The notes beneath the pieces are model-generated. The model searched no databases and had not been told where the DNA came from. It saw only the letters and a list, made by a program, of their open reading frames with translations. From the NCBI RefSeq assembly GCF_000715505.1, contig NZ_JHEH01000004.1, positions 185,729 through 249,728 of the forward strand: DNA of 64,000 nucleotides. Reading direction: 5' to 3'. Of the stretch, positions 28,821-40,165 are shown piece after piece. Position 1 is the stretch's first letter. Each line of letters opens with the position of its first letter. Origin of the DNA: Thioclava dalianensis. Its GTDB lineage: Bacteria; Pseudomonadota; Alphaproteobacteria; Rhodobacterales; Rhodobacteraceae. The position numbers were made by a program, and so were the translations under genes.

Positions 28821-28923
28821 CCAGCCCATCGGCGCGGCGAGCGGTGATCAAACAAGGCGGTCCTGTCGCGGATTTTACGCGGATTGGGATCGCCAAACTT
28901 ACAGAGCTTTCATGGAGGCAGAA

Positions 28924-29427
28924 ATGTCTGAATATCCGAAATCCGAAACGATTGCGGCGCGGGGGGAATGGCGCGATGCGATTGATCATGTGGCGCTTGA
29001 TTATGAGGGGCGCTTCCTGCGGCGCAAGCGTCTGGTGGCGGCCTCTGGGGCCGGGTTCCTGGTGGATCTGCCCGAGGTGACCAATCTTGTGGGCGGTGAG
29101 GCTTTTGTTCTGAGCGACGGGCGCTGCATCGAGGTGCGACCCGCGCGCGAGCCGGTGCTGGTCGTCCGTGGCCCCAGCCTGCCGCGGCTGGCGTGGCATA
29201 TCGGCAACCGGCACACACCTTGCCAGATCGAGGCGGATCGCTTGGTGATCCGCGCCGATCATGTGCTCGAGGGGATGCTCAAGGGCTTGGGCGCGCAGGT
29301 CAGCGCCGCGATGGAGACCTTTCAGCCCGAGGGCGGCGCCTATGGGATGGGCCGCACGATGGGCCATGAGCATGGGCACAGCCATCACCACGCCTCCGAT
29401 CATCACCACGAACACGATCATGCCTGA
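28924..29427 (+). CDS. ureE: Urease accessory protein UreE (nickel metallochaperone)
   Basis: A 167-residue protein that delivers Ni(II) to the UreDFG complex. An N-terminal substrate-binding-like domain (about 1-75) is followed by the metal-binding domain with IGNRHTPCQIEADRLVIRADH. The C-terminus is strikingly His-rich (HEHGHSHHHASDHHHEHDHA), giving nickel storage capacity as in Klebsiella UreE. GGAGGCAG precedes the ATG at 28924. The last 8 bases overlap ureF. Confidence 0.95.
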   Translation: MSEYPKSETIAARGEWRDAIDHVALDYEGRFLRRKRLVAASGAGFLVDLPEVTNLVGGEAFVLSDGRCIEVRPAREPVLVVRGPSLPRLAWHIGNRHTPCQIEADRLVIRADHVLEGMLKGLGAQVSAAMETFQPEGGAYGMGRTMGHEHGHSHHHASDHHHEHDHA

Positions 29428-30058
29428 GGGCGCGCCTGAACTGGCCCTGATGCAATGGCTCTCGCCCGGGTTTCCGACCGGGGCCTTTGCCTATAGCCAT
29501 GGGCTGGAGCAGGCGGTGGCCTTGGGCGATGTGCATGATCCGGACAGTTTGGCGCTATGGCTGGGTGCTGTTTTGGCGCATGGCACAGGCTGGAGCGACG
29601 CGGTGCTGCTGGGATGCGCGCTGCGCGGCGAGGATCTCGATGCGCTCGATGATCTGGCGCGCGCTCTGGCGGGGTCGGCGGAACGGCTAAGCGAAAGTGC
29701 GGAGCAGGGGGCGGCCTTCGCGCGGGCGCAATCGGGCTTGCGCGGGGTCGAGCAGCGTGCGCGGATGATGCCGCTCGCCGTGGCGGAGGCGGCGCGGGAT
29801 CTCGATCTTCCGAGCCCGCGCATCATTGCACTTTTTCTACATTCCTTTGCGGCAAACCTGGTGTTTGCGGCGGTCCGGCTTGTCCCTTTAGGACAAGTGG
29901 CCGGTCAGAAGGTGCTCGCTGGGCTGCATCCGCAGATCACCGAGATTGCGCAGCGCGCAGCGGCTGCGGGCCGCGACGATATCGCGACCAGCGCCTATCG
30001 AGCCGAGATCGCGGCGATGCAACATGAGACGCTCGATGTGCGTCTGTTCAAGACATGA
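29420..30058 (+). CDS. ureF: Urease accessory protein UreF
   Basis: A 212-residue all-helical protein that binds UreD and gates GTP hydrolysis by UreG. Recognised by LMQWLSPGFPTGAFAYSHGLEQAV, shown here in part (PGFPTGAFAYSHGLE), and by VRLVPLGQVAGQKVLAGL near the C-terminus. The ATG at 29420 lies within the ureE coding end, in another frame, implying coupled translation. ureG starts 9 bases after the stop. Confidence 0.95.
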   Translation: MPEGAPELALMQWLSPGFPTGAFAYSHGLEQAVALGDVHDPDSLALWLGAVLAHGTGWSDAVLLGCALRGEDLDALDDLARALAGSAERLSESAEQGAAFARAQSGLRGVEQRARMMPLAVAEAARDLDLPSPRIIALFLHSFAANLVFAAVRLVPLGQVAGQKVLAGLHPQITEIAQRAAAAGRDDIATSAYRAEIAAMQHETLDVRLFKT

Positions 30059-30067
30059 GGTGAGAGA

Positions 30068-30694
30068 ATGGGAAACGGACCTTTACGCGTTGGCATCGGT
30101 GGGCCGGTCGGCGTTGGCAAGACGACACTGACCGAGCAATTGGCGCGTGCGCTGGCCGCGCGTGTCTCGATGGCGGTGGTGACCAACGATATCTACACGC
30201 GCGAGGATGCCGAAGCCCTGATGCGGGCGCAGGTGCTGCCGGCTGAGCGGATACGCGGGGTGGAAACCGGCGGTTGTCCGCATACCGCGATCCGTGAGGA
30301 TGCCTCGATCAACCTTGCCGCGATTGCAGATCTGAACCGCGCGATCCCGGATCTGGAGCTTGTGCTGATCGAGAGCGGGGGCGACAATCTGGCGGCGACC
30401 TTCAGCCCGGAGCTGGCGGATCTTACGATCTATGTGATCGACACGGCGGCGGGGCAGGATATTCCGCGCAAACGCGGCCCTGGGGTGACGAAATCCGATC
30501 TTCTCGTGGTGAATAAGATTGATCTGGCCCCCTATGTCGGGGTCGATCTGGCATTGCTTGAGAGCGACACGCAGGCGGCGCGCGGGGACAAGCCTTTCGT
30601 GCTGACGCGCCTGCGCCAAGGCGATGGGATGGAGCAGATCGTGGAGTTTCTGGTGCGCGAGGGCGGCTTGGCGCTCAGCCCGATTCCAGCGTGA
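30068..30694 (+). CDS. ureG: Urease accessory protein UreG (GTPase)
   Basis: A 208-residue SIMIBI-class GTPase that powers nickel insertion. It has the P-loop [11 protein letters not shown], the metal-binding Cys-Pro-His motif in [15 protein letters not shown], the switch region ESGGDNL and the guanine-specificity motif VVNKIDLA. It is the last urease gene; the urea transporter genes start 262 bp downstream. Confidence 0.97.
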   Translation: MGNGPLRVGIGGPVGVGKTTLTEQLARALAARVSMAVVTNDIYTREDAEALMRAQVLPAERIRGVETGGCPHTAIREDASINLAAIADLNRAIPDLELVLIESGGDNLAATFSPELADLTIYVIDTAAGQDIPRKRGPGVTKSDLLVVNKIDLAPYVGVDLALLESDTQAARGDKPFVLTRLRQGDGMEQIVEFLVREGGLALSPIPA

Positions 30695-30752
30695 CGCGAG
30701 ATGCGATTGCTTAAATAACGGGCGCGTGAGCGAAATCTGCGCAGGAATCTTT

Positions 30753-30782
30753 GGCAAACCCGTCCTCGTGGCGGGTTTTGCC
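30753..30782 (+). terminator. Hairpin between ureG and urtA
   Basis: GGCAAACCCG (30753-30762) pairs with CGGGTTTTGCC (30772-30782) with one bulged T. The tail after the stem (ACTTTG) is only weakly T-rich, so it may be a partial terminator or attenuator between the enzyme and transporter parts. The rest of the 262-bp gap shows no gene. Confidence 0.4.
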
Positions 30783-30956
30783 ACTTTGAGCTGCGGATTT
30801 CTTTGCCGCGTTGCAGCGTTGGCGCTTGGATAGCCGAGGCGCTGCGGGATCTCACCCGCACCGCCACCAACAATGGAGGTTCAGCCGCCGCGACAAGAGC
30901 CCGATCCACGCGATCGCAAGAGGGCCACGCGCGCTGACGCAAACGAGGGACGACAC

Positions 30957-32261
30957 ATGATTACTCGGCGCAACCTTATGATTTCCGCAGCTTTTGCGGG
31001 AACGGTGACGATGACGGGCGGGGTGGCTTTCGCTCAGGAGGACGACAAGATTAAGGTGGGTGTCCTGCATTCGCTGTCGGGCACGATGGCGATTTCGGAG
31101 ACCACGCTGAAGGACACGGTCCTGATGCTGATCGAAGAGCAAAACAAGAAGGGCGGCATCAACGGCAAGATGCTAGAGGCGGTCGTGGTTGATCCGGCCT
31201 CGGACTGGCCGCTCTTTGCCGAAAAAGCCCGCGAGCTGATTTCGGTCGACAAGGTGGACGTGATCTTCGGCTGCTGGACCTCCGTGTCGCGCAAATCGGT
31301 GCTGCCGGTGCTTGAAGAGCTCAACGGGCTGCTGTTCTACCCTGTGCAATACGAGGGCGAGGAAAGCTCGCGCAACGTGTTCTATACCGGGGCCGCCCCG
31401 AACCAGCAGGCGATCCCGGCGGTGGATTACTTCCTCAACGAACTGGGCGTCGAGAAATTCGCGCTTCTGGGCACCGATTATGTCTACCCGCGCACCACGA
31501 ACAACATTCTCGAGGCCTATCTCAAAGATAAGGGCATCGCGAAGGAAGACATCTTCGTCAACTACACGCCCTTCGGTCAGTCCGACTGGTCCAAGATCGT
31601 CTCGGACGTCAAGGCGCTTGGTGCGGATGGCAAGAAGGTCGGCGTGATCTCGACGATCAATGGCGACGCCAATATCGGCTTTTACAAAGAACTCGCAGCC
31701 TCGGGCATCACCGCAGATGACATCCCGGTCGTGGCCTTCTCGGTTGGCGAAGAAGAGCTGTCGGGTCTGGGTCAGGCCGATCTGAAAAACCTCGTCGGTC
31801 AGCTGGCCGCCTGGAACTATTTCGAGAGTGCCGATACCCCCGAGAATGCCGAGTTCATCAAAACCTGGCACGCCTATACGGGCGATGACAGCCGTGTCAC
31901 CAATGACCCGATGGAGGCCACCTATATCGGCTTCAACATGTGGGTGAACGCGGTCAAAGAGAAAGGCACGACCGATATCGATACGATTATCGCGGCGATG
32001 CCGGGGCAGGAATTCCCCAACCTCACCGGCACCACGGCGAAGATGCTGCCCAACCACCACCTGACCAAACCGGTCCTGATCGGTGAGATCCAAGAGGATG
32101 GCCAGTTCGACATCATCTCGCAGACCGATCCGGTTCCGGGCGATGCCTGGACCGACTACCTGCCGGAATCGGCGGTGCTCAAGTCGGATTGGCCGGGCCT
32201 CGATTGCGGGATGTACAACACCCAGACCAAGACCTGCGTTCAGAAGAAGTCGAACTACTGA
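30957..32261 (+). CDS. urtA: Urea ABC transporter substrate-binding protein UrtA
   Basis: A 434-residue periplasmic binding protein of the branched-chain amino-acid-type (type I) fold, specific for urea in the Urt system. The signal peptide MITRRNLMISAAFAG has a twin-arginine-like start and ends near AFAQ. The mature protein opens IKVGVLHSLSGTMAISE and contains FGCWTSVSRKSVLPV and LLFYPVQYEGEE, typical of UrtA/AmiC-like proteins. GAGGGACGACAC precedes the ATG. It is first of five urt genes, directly following the urease cluster. Confidence 0.95.
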   Translation: MITRRNLMISAAFAGTVTMTGGVAFAQEDDKIKVGVLHSLSGTMAISETTLKDTVLMLIEEQNKKGGINGKMLEAVVVDPASDWPLFAEKARELISVDKVDVIFGCWTSVSRKSVLPVLEELNGLLFYPVQYEGEESSRNVFYTGAAPNQQAIPAVDYFLNELGVEKFALLGTDYVYPRTTNNILEAYLKDKGIAKEDIFVNYTPFGQSDWSKIVSDVKALGADGKKVGVISTINGDANIGFYKELAASGITADDIPVVAFSVGEEELSGLGQADLKNLVGQLAAWNYFESADTPENAEFIKTWHAYTGDDSRVTNDPMEATYIGFNMWVNAVKEKGTTDIDTIIAAMPGQEFPNLTGTTAKMLPNHHLTKPVLIGEIQEDGQFDIISQTDPVPGDAWTDYLPESAVLKSDWPGLDCGMYNTQTKTCVQKKSNY

Positions 32262-32331
32262 TCGACCGACAAAACACGCGGCAGGGGCCAGTCTCCTGCC
32301 GCGAGACCGGGCAGGGGTGCAGGGGAATTCG

Positions 32332-34314
32332 ATGCATAAGCTCTTTATTTGGCTCGCGATTGCCGTGATGCTCGCGTGTCCCGTGCGCGCGCAGGACACG
32401 TCCCCGCAGAGCGGATCTGTGACCTCGGCGCCCGCACCCACTGGGCTTGGCGCGATCTTGGCGGATAACGCCCAGAAGATCGCGCGCCCCTCGCGGATGA
32501 CCATCGGCCCGGTGATCGATGAGATCGCAGCCTCAGGCCCCGGCGCCTCGCGGTTTCTGCAGGCTTGGGCGGATAAGCGGGTGGGGCTGCGCGAGAGCGA
32601 TGATGCGGTCTTTATCATAAAGCGCGTGGGTCAGGACTATGCGCTGAGCGATCCCGTCACGGGGGAGGATGCGGGCACAGCGCCACGCTCCGAGATCAAG
32701 GAGGTCAAACCGAATTCCGGCGTGCGCGCGCTGATCGGCGCGGCGCTGGTCAAGTTTCTGCTCTCCGATCCCGATCCCTCCAAGCGTCGCGAGGCTTTGC
32801 AGGCGATTGAGCGCGACGGCGAAGCCAGCCATCTCGCGCCTTTGCGCGCCAGTATCCCGGATGAGACCGACCCGAAAATCAAGGCCGAAAAGCAGCGGCT
32901 CGAGCGCTTGCTGACAATCCGTTTTGGCAAAGAGTCCGCCGAGCGGATCGCCGCAATCGAGAGCTTTGGCTCCGATACCGGGCTGGATCTGCGCGGCACG
33001 CTCAACCCTCTGGTCGCGACCCGACGGAGCGCGTTTGCAGGCGCGCCCGAGGGCAATGTCGCTGATGAGCTCAAACCCGGGCGCGATATTTCGGATGCTG
33101 AGGCCTATGCGCTTTTGGTGGAGGCCAAGATGGCACCCGCGCGGATCAGCGCAAGCGAGGTGCAGCGGGCGCTGGCGGCCCATGTCGTCAACGGTCAGGT
33201 GGGCGGGCTGCCGCTGTCGGAGATGTCCGATCCCAAGGCGCGCGAGCAGGCTTATGCGGCGCTGGCCAAGGCAGGCGAAGTGCCGCAGCGGTTGACCGAT
33301 GCCGAGGCGCAAAAGCTGGTGGAGGCGCACAGCTATGCCGATATCTACGCCGAGCCCGACCCGGATGTGACCGCCGCCGCCGAGGCGGGGCTGACGCGGG
33401 TGAGCCGTCAGGTCTCGCTGATGCAGGGCGCGGATCTGGGGCTCGATGCGCTTTCGCTCGCCTCGATCTATTTCCTCGCAGCCATCGGTCTTGCGATCAC
33501 CTTCGGGGTGATGCGCGTGATCAACATGGCGCATGGCGAGTTCATCACGATGGGTGCCTATACCGGCTATGTGGTGCAGCTCTTCGTGCCCGATAAAACG
33601 CTCTCGGTGCTGGTCGCGCTGCCGCTGGCCTTTGCGATCACATTCGGCGCGGGCGTCGCGATGGAGCGGCTGGTGATCCGCTATCTCTACAAGCGTCCGC
33701 TCGAGACGCTGCTGGCAAGCTTCGGGATCTCGATTGCGCTGCAACAGCTCTTCAAGAACATCTTCGGCACGCAGGCCCGTCCGCTCACCTCGCCGCCTTG
33801 GCTCGAAGGGGCGCTGCAATTCAACGATATCGTCTCGATCAGCTATATCCGCATCGCGATCTTCGTGCTCGCGCTGGTTTTCCTCGCGCTGTATCTCTGG
33901 GTGATGCGGCGCACGCGGCTCGGGCTTGAGGTCCGCGCGGTGACGCAAAACCCCTCGATGGCGGCCTCGATGGGAATCAATCCCGACCGGATCAACATGC
34001 TGGCCTTCGGCTTTGGCTCGGGGATTGCCGGGATCGCGGGCGTGGCCATCGGGCTGTTTGCCAAGGTCACCTCCGAGATGGGGCAGGATTATATCGTGCA
34101 AAGCTTCATGACGGTGGTTGTGGGCGGTGTGGGCTCGATCTTCGGCACGCTGGCCGGGGCCACGCTGATCGGCGGGCTGCAAAAGAGCATCGAATGGCTC
34201 AACCCCTCCAACACGCTGGCAGCCCAGACCTACATGATCCTTTTCATCATCATCTTCATCCAATTCCGGCCGCGCGGCATCATCGCGCTCAAGGGTCGGG
34301 CCGCGGGAGATTGA
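32332..34314 (+). CDS. urtB: Urea ABC transporter permease UrtB with large N-terminal extracytoplasmic domain
   Basis: A 660-residue protein. Residues 1-21 are a signal peptide (MHKLFIWLAIAVMLACPVRAQ) and are followed by ~340 helical, Ala/Glu-rich residues with no membrane segment. The LivH-like permease part starts at about residue 364 with eight or so hydrophobic segments, including FGVMRVINMAHGEFITMGAY and the cytoplasmic coupling region AVTQNPSMAASMGI. The N-terminal domain is common in UrtB and may contact UrtA. A 94-bp gap with a repeat element separates it from urtC. Confidence 0.95.
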   Translation: MHKLFIWLAIAVMLACPVRAQDTSPQSGSVTSAPAPTGLGAILADNAQKIARPSRMTIGPVIDEIAASGPGASRFLQAWADKRVGLRESDDAVFIIKRVGQDYALSDPVTGEDAGTAPRSEIKEVKPNSGVRALIGAALVKFLLSDPDPSKRREALQAIERDGEASHLAPLRASIPDETDPKIKAEKQRLERLLTIRFGKESAERIAAIESFGSDTGLDLRGTLNPLVATRRSAFAGAPEGNVADELKPGRDISDAEAYALLVEAKMAPARISASEVQRALAAHVVNGQVGGLPLSEMSDPKAREQAYAALAKAGEVPQRLTDAEAQKLVEAHSYADIYAEPDPDVTAAAEAGLTRVSRQVSLMQGADLGLDALSLASIYFLAAIGLAITFGVMRVINMAHGEFITMGAYTGYVVQLFVPDKTLSVLVALPLAFAITFGAGVAMERLVIRYLYKRPLETLLASFGISIALQQLFKNIFGTQARPLTSPPWLEGALQFNDIVSISYIRIAIFVLALVFLALYLWVMRRTRLGLEVRAVTQNPSMAASMGINPDRINMLAFGFGSGIAGIAGVAIGLFAKVTSEMGQDYIVQSFMTVVVGGVGSIFGTLAGATLIGGLQKSIEWLNPSNTLAAQTYMILFIIIFIQFRPRGIIALKGRAAGD

Positions 34315-34336
34315 CCATGTTAAAACCGGATATCTC

Positions 34337-34400
34337 TTCGCCTTGGATCAAATACCTTGCGGGGGTGCGGGGGTGCAAAACCCCCGCCGCGACATGGGGG
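34337..34400 (+). repeat. Dispersed REP-like element, copy c, inside the urt operon
   Basis: CGCCTTGGATCAAATACCTTGCGGGGG matches the right unit of the composite element near pyrG. A GCGGGGG-TGCAAAA-CCCCCGC hairpin (34367-34387) follows. It sits between urtB and urtC without a T-run, so it may tune downstream expression or protect the upstream mRNA. Confidence 0.55.
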
Positions 34401-34408
34401 GGGAGCGC

Positions 34409-35632
34409 ATGAAACCCGGATTTCTGAGCAAAAACCCCTCGGTGCTGTGGTTTCTCGCGATCCTTGCCTGCTTCACGCTGGTGATCACCTTACTGAGCCA
34501 TGCCTATGGGCCGGGCGTGATCTCGACCTCGATGGTGAAGACCTTGGGCAAGACGTTGTGCCTGTGCCTGATCGCCATCGCGATGGATCTGGTCTGGGGC
34601 TATACCGGCATTCTCAGCCTTGGCCATTTCGCCTTTTTCGGACTGGGCGGCTACATGATCGGGATGTGGCTGATGTATGAGCGCACGCGCGATATCGTGC
34701 TGGCCTCGGCGGGCGATTTTCCGATGACCCAGCAGGAGGTGCGCGATGCGATTGGCACGCAGATCTTTGGCGTCGTGGGGGGCTCGGATCTGCCCGCGAT
34801 CTGGACCTTCGCGGGCTCGCTGCCGATGCAGCTTCTCTTCGTGGTGCTGGTGCCGGGGTTGCTGGCGCTGATCTTCGGCTGGCTCGCCTTCCGTTCGCGG
34901 GTGACGGGGGTCTATCTGTCGATCCTGACGCAGGCGATGACGCTGGCGCTCTCGCTCTATCTCTTCCAGAACGAGAGCGGGCTGCGCGGCAATAACGGCC
35001 TTTCGGGGCTGCAAAACATCCCCGGCCTCGCAGCCGATCAGGATCACAGTTCGGTCTGGTTCCTCTGGGCCTCGGCCTTTGCGCTGGCGTTGGGATATGT
35101 GCTCTCGGCGGCGATTGTGTCGGGCAAGTTCGGCTCGGTCATTCGCGGCATCCGCGACGATGAGGCGCGGGTGCGGTTTCTGGGCTATCCTGTCGAGGGC
35201 TACAAGCTGTTCGTCTTCACGCTAACGGCCGTGATCGCAGCGATTGCGGGCGCGCTCTATTACCCGCAGGCGGGCATCATCAACCCCGGTGAGATGGCGC
35301 CCATCGCGTCGATCTATCTCGCGGTCTGGGTCGCCATTGGCGGGCGCGGGCGGCTTTACGGGGCGGTGATGGGTGCGTTTTTTGTCTCTATCGTCTCAAG
35401 CTGGTTCACCGGCGGGCGGGTGCCCGATCTGCCGCTGGGCTTTTACACGGTCAAATGGGTCGATTGGTGGCAGGTGTTGCTGGGGCTGAGCTTCGTTCTG
35501 GTGACGCTGCTGGCGCCGAAAGGCCTCTCGGGGCTGGTCGATCTTCTGGCCCATATCCGGAGCCCCCGGCGCGGTGGCACACCGATGGGCCCCGATCAGG
35601 GCAGTTTGCAGCAAGAGGAGGCGCGCGAATGA
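34409..35632 (+). CDS. urtC: Urea ABC transporter permease UrtC
   Basis: A 407-residue LivM-like inner-membrane permease with about ten hydrophobic segments. Conserved stretches include DLVWGYTGILSLGHFAFFGLG near the N-terminus (shown in part: YTGILSLGHFAFFGLGG), RIRGIRDDEAR-like coupling sequence (IRGIRDDEARVRFLGY) and AVWVAIGGRGRLYGAVMGA. The ATG at 34409 follows GGGGGGGAGCGC. The stop overlaps the urtD ATG by 4 bases. Confidence 0.95.
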   Translation: MKPGFLSKNPSVLWFLAILACFTLVITLLSHAYGPGVISTSMVKTLGKTLCLCLIAIAMDLVWGYTGILSLGHFAFFGLGGYMIGMWLMYERTRDIVLASAGDFPMTQQEVRDAIGTQIFGVVGGSDLPAIWTFAGSLPMQLLFVVLVPGLLALIFGWLAFRSRVTGVYLSILTQAMTLALSLYLFQNESGLRGNNGLSGLQNIPGLAADQDHSSVWFLWASAFALALGYVLSAAIVSGKFGSVIRGIRDDEARVRFLGYPVEGYKLFVFTLTAVIAAIAGALYYPQAGIINPGEMAPIASIYLAVWVAIGGRGRLYGAVMGAFFVSIVSSWFTGGRVPDLPLGFYTVKWVDWWQVLLGLSFVLVTLLAPKGLSGLVDLLAHIRSPRRGGTPMGPDQGSLQQEEARE

Positions 35633-36387
35633 GTACCGGTGCGGGCGCGGCCACGCTTCTCGAGGTCTCGGGCATCTCCGTCAGCTTTGATGGGTTCAAG
35701 GCGATCAACAATCTCAGCTTCTCGATTGGTCGTGCCGAGTTGCGCGCGGTGATCGGCCCCAATGGCGCGGGCAAGACGACCTTCATGGATATCGTCACCG
35801 GCAAGACCCGGCCCGATGAGGGCTCGGTGCTTTGGGGGCCGATGTCGACCAACCTGCTCAAGCGCAACGAGGCGCAGATCGCGCGGGCAGGCATCGGGCG
35901 CAAGTTTCAAAAGCCGACAGTCTTCGAGGATCAGTCGGTGACCGACAATCTGATGATGGCGCTCAAGGCGCATCGCGCGCCGTGGCGGGTCCTGTTCTGG
36001 CGCGCAGGCGCGCGCGATGCGGCACGGGTGCGCGAAGTTGCCGAGCAGGTGGGGCTGGCCGAGCAATTGCCGCGCAAGGCGGGTGAGCTGAGCCACGGGC
36101 AAAAGCAATGGCTCGAGATCGGGATGCTGCTGGCGCAGGAGCCCCAGCTCTTGCTGGTAGACGAACCCGCCGCTGGCATGACGCTGGCCGAGCGCGAGCA
36201 GACGACAGCCCTTCTGGTGGCGCTGGCGCGCGATCATGCGGTGGTGGTGGTCGAGCACGATATGGAATTCGTGCGCAGGCTCGATTGCAAGGTCACGGTC
36301 TTGCACGAGGGATCGGTGCTGGCGGAAGGGTCGCTCGATCATGTGACGGCGGATAAACGGGTGATCGAGGTGTATCTTGGGCGCTGA
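35629..36387 (+). CDS. urtD: Urea ABC transporter ATP-binding protein UrtD
   Basis: A 252-residue LivG-like ATPase with Walker A GPNGAGKTTFMD, signature LSHGQKQWLEIGM, Walker B LLLVDEPAAGM and the switch His in VVVVEHDMEFV. It pairs with UrtE to energise urea import through UrtBC. The ATG at 35629 overlaps the urtC stop; the frame continues upstream to 35455 only as a shadow of urtC. Confidence 0.95.
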   Translation: MSTGAGAATLLEVSGISVSFDGFKAINNLSFSIGRAELRAVIGPNGAGKTTFMDIVTGKTRPDEGSVLWGPMSTNLLKRNEAQIARAGIGRKFQKPTVFEDQSVTDNLMMALKAHRAPWRVLFWRAGARDAARVREVAEQVGLAEQLPRKAGELSHGQKQWLEIGMLLAQEPQLLLVDEPAAGMTLAEREQTTALLVALARDHAVVVVEHDMEFVRRLDCKVTVLHEGSVLAEGSLDHVTADKRVIEVYLGR

Positions 36388-36388
36388 C

Positions 36389-37084
36389 ATGCTGAAAACA
36401 CGCGGGCTGACGCTGCATTACGGCGGCAGTCAGATTCTATACGGCATCGATATGGAGGCCCGCGCCGGTGAGGTGACCTGCATCATGGGCACGAACGGGG
36501 TGGGCAAGACCTCGCTTCTGAAAGCGATTTCGGGCACGCATCCGCGCTCTGGCGGCGAGGTCATTCTGGACGGGGCGCAGATGGGGCGGGTCGCGCCGCA
36601 GGCGATGGCGCGGGCGGGCTTGGGCTACGTTCCGCAGGGCCGGATGATCTTTCCGCTGCTCAGCGTGCGCGAGAATATGGAAACGGCCTTTGCCTGTCTG
36701 CCCAAATCCGAGCATTTCATCCCCGATGAGATTTATGAGCTGTTCCCGATCCTCAAGGAGTTCCTCAACCGGCGGGGCGGCGATCTGTCAGGCGGCCAGC
36801 AGCAGCAGCTTGCGATCGCGCGGGCGATGCTGATGAAGCCCAAGCTTCTGTTGCTCGATGAGCCGACCGAAGGCATTCAGCCCAATATCATCCAGCAAAT
36901 CGGGCGCGTGATCGCCTATCTGCGCGAGAAGGGCGATATGGCGATCATCCTCGTCGAGCAATATTTCGACTTCGCTCATGATCTGGGGGATCGCTTCTAC
37001 GTGCTCAAGCGTGGCGCCGTGGCGATGGAGGGCACGAAGGACACGCTGACCCGCGAGGCGCTGCGCGAAGTGGTCTCGGTCTGA
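36389..37084 (+). CDS. urtE: Urea ABC transporter ATP-binding protein UrtE
   Basis: A 231-residue LivF-like ATPase. Walker A is GTNGVGKTSLL, the Q-loop region is LGYVPQGRMIFP, the signature is LSGGQQQQLAIAR and Walker B is LLLLDEPTEGIQP. It begins one base after the urtD stop. It is the last gene of the urease-urea transport block. Confidence 0.95.
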   Translation: MLKTRGLTLHYGGSQILYGIDMEARAGEVTCIMGTNGVGKTSLLKAISGTHPRSGGEVILDGAQMGRVAPQAMARAGLGYVPQGRMIFPLLSVRENMETAFACLPKSEHFIPDEIYELFPILKEFLNRRGGDLSGGQQQQLAIARAMLMKPKLLLLDEPTEGIQPNIIQQIGRVIAYLREKGDMAIILVEQYFDFAHDLGDRFYVLKRGAVAMEGTKDTLTREALREVVSV

Positions 37085-37103
37085 TCCGCCGAGCCTTGGC
37101 CGC

Positions 37104-37511
37104 TCATTTCGCCTTGGCGATCACCCGTTCGGCCTTTTTGCGCACCAGAACCGAGCGCAGATCATGCATCGTGAGCAAGAGCGTGTCGGTGATCTCTTCG
37201 AGCTGATCATCGGTGGCGCGCGATTGCGCCCATTGCGTCACCAGATTGAGGTGATCGATCGCGCGCAGGATGTCATCGACATCGCGCGCCGCCAGCACAT
37301 CGCGGCGATGCGTGATCCAGGCGTCGATCTCGGCACGGTCCTGTGCGCTCAGAACGCGGTCGCCCTGCGGCTTGATCTCGCCGTTGCGGACATTGACCAC
37401 CGCGATCTGGTCCATCTCGATGCGCCGTTGCCGGTTCTCGGTATCGACCCGAAAGACCGCCGCGCCATTCTCTTTGACCCGGAAATAATAGTCCGGAAGC
37501 TCGCCTGCCAT
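37104..37511 (-). CDS. Conserved hypothetical protein
   Basis: A 135-residue soluble protein. The first half (YYFRVKENGAAVFRVDTENRQRRIEMDQIA) looks beta-rich and compact. The second half is helical and charged, ending in a Lys/Arg-rich tail (VRKKAERVIAKAK). It has no signal peptide, membrane segment or metal motif. It lies 28 bases downstream of the aspartate aminotransferase gene on the same strand and so may be co-transcribed with it. I do not recognise a family. Confidence 0.7.
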   Translation of the reverse strand: MAGELPDYYFRVKENGAAVFRVDTENRQRRIEMDQIAVVNVRNGEIKPQGDRVLSAQDRAEIDAWITHRRDVLAARDVDDILRAIDHLNLVTQWAQSRATDDQLEEITDTLLLTMHDLRSVLVRKKAERVIAKAK

Positions 37512-37539
37512 GCCTGTGTCTCCCTGGCCGTTTCCCGGC

Positions 37540-39477
<1,938 letters not shown>

Positions 39478-39580
39478 GGCCCGCAAGTCCCTGTTCGGGT
39501 GCGGGGGTATTCGTCTTAACGGTATCTTTGCCATTCTCCGTCACGCTGCTTGCGATAGGTGAGCAGCGTTGGAGAGTCAC

Positions 39581-40090
39581 ATGGTTGTGCAAAACAAGAT
39601 TGAGGAGCTCCGGTCTCGCGCGGACGGCCCGGGTCTGATGGCGGGCTATCTCGACAGCCTGTCCTTGCTGGAGCGATTGCACCGTCTGTTGCTCGATGTG
39701 ATCAAGGACGAGTTCGAGCGTCTGGGAGAGCTGGAGATCAACCCGGTTCAGGCGCTCTTGCTGTTCAATGTCGGCGCGAATGAGGTCACCGCAGGCGAGC
39801 TGAAGACACGCGGCTATTATCAGGGCTCCAACGTGTCTTATAATCTCAAGAAGCTGGTCGAGGCGGGCTATATGCACCATCAGCGCTGCGATATTGATCG
39901 CCGCTCGGTGCGGGTGCGCCTGACCGCGAAGGGCCGCGAGATGCGCGACAATGTCGAGGCGCTCTTTGCGCGTCATGCGCAGGGGATGGAGACGCAGGGC
40001 GTGATCTCCTTCGATGCGATGGAGGAGATGAATCACACCCTGCGCCGGATGGAGCGCTACTGGTCCGATCAGATCCGCTACATCTACTGA
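39581..40090 (+). CDS. MarR family winged-helix regulator (LdtR-like)
   Basis: A 169-residue regulator. Helical dimerisation segments flank a winged helix (about 60-130) with EINPVQALLLFNVG, GELKTRGYYQGSNVSYNLKKLVEAGY and the wing CDIDRRSVRVRLTAKGRE. This very conserved set is found in alphaproteobacterial LdtR-like proteins; in Liberibacter LdtR acts on an L,D-transpeptidase gene. No such target is adjacent here, so the regulon is unknown. TTGGAGAG precedes the ATG at 39581. Confidence 0.85.
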   Translation: MVVQNKIEELRSRADGPGLMAGYLDSLSLLERLHRLLLDVIKDEFERLGELEINPVQALLLFNVGANEVTAGELKTRGYYQGSNVSYNLKKLVEAGYMHHQRCDIDRRSVRVRLTAKGREMRDNVEALFARHAQGMETQGVISFDAMEEMNHTLRRMERYWSDQIRYIY

Positions 40091-40165
40091 CGCCGATATC
40101 GCGCGCGGGGCTTGCCTTGCGCAGGTGCATCGCGGAAGCTTAGCCCCCAAACAGGGGGCGCTAGG

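Noticed and set aside
30695..30956. Sigma-54 promoter or NtrC sites before urtA
   Set aside because: I looked for GG-N10-GC elements and NtrC dyads in the urtA and ureD upstream regions and found no convincing match.
32533..34263. 576-residue minus-strand frame opposite urtB
   Set aside because: Antisense shadow of a certain permease gene.
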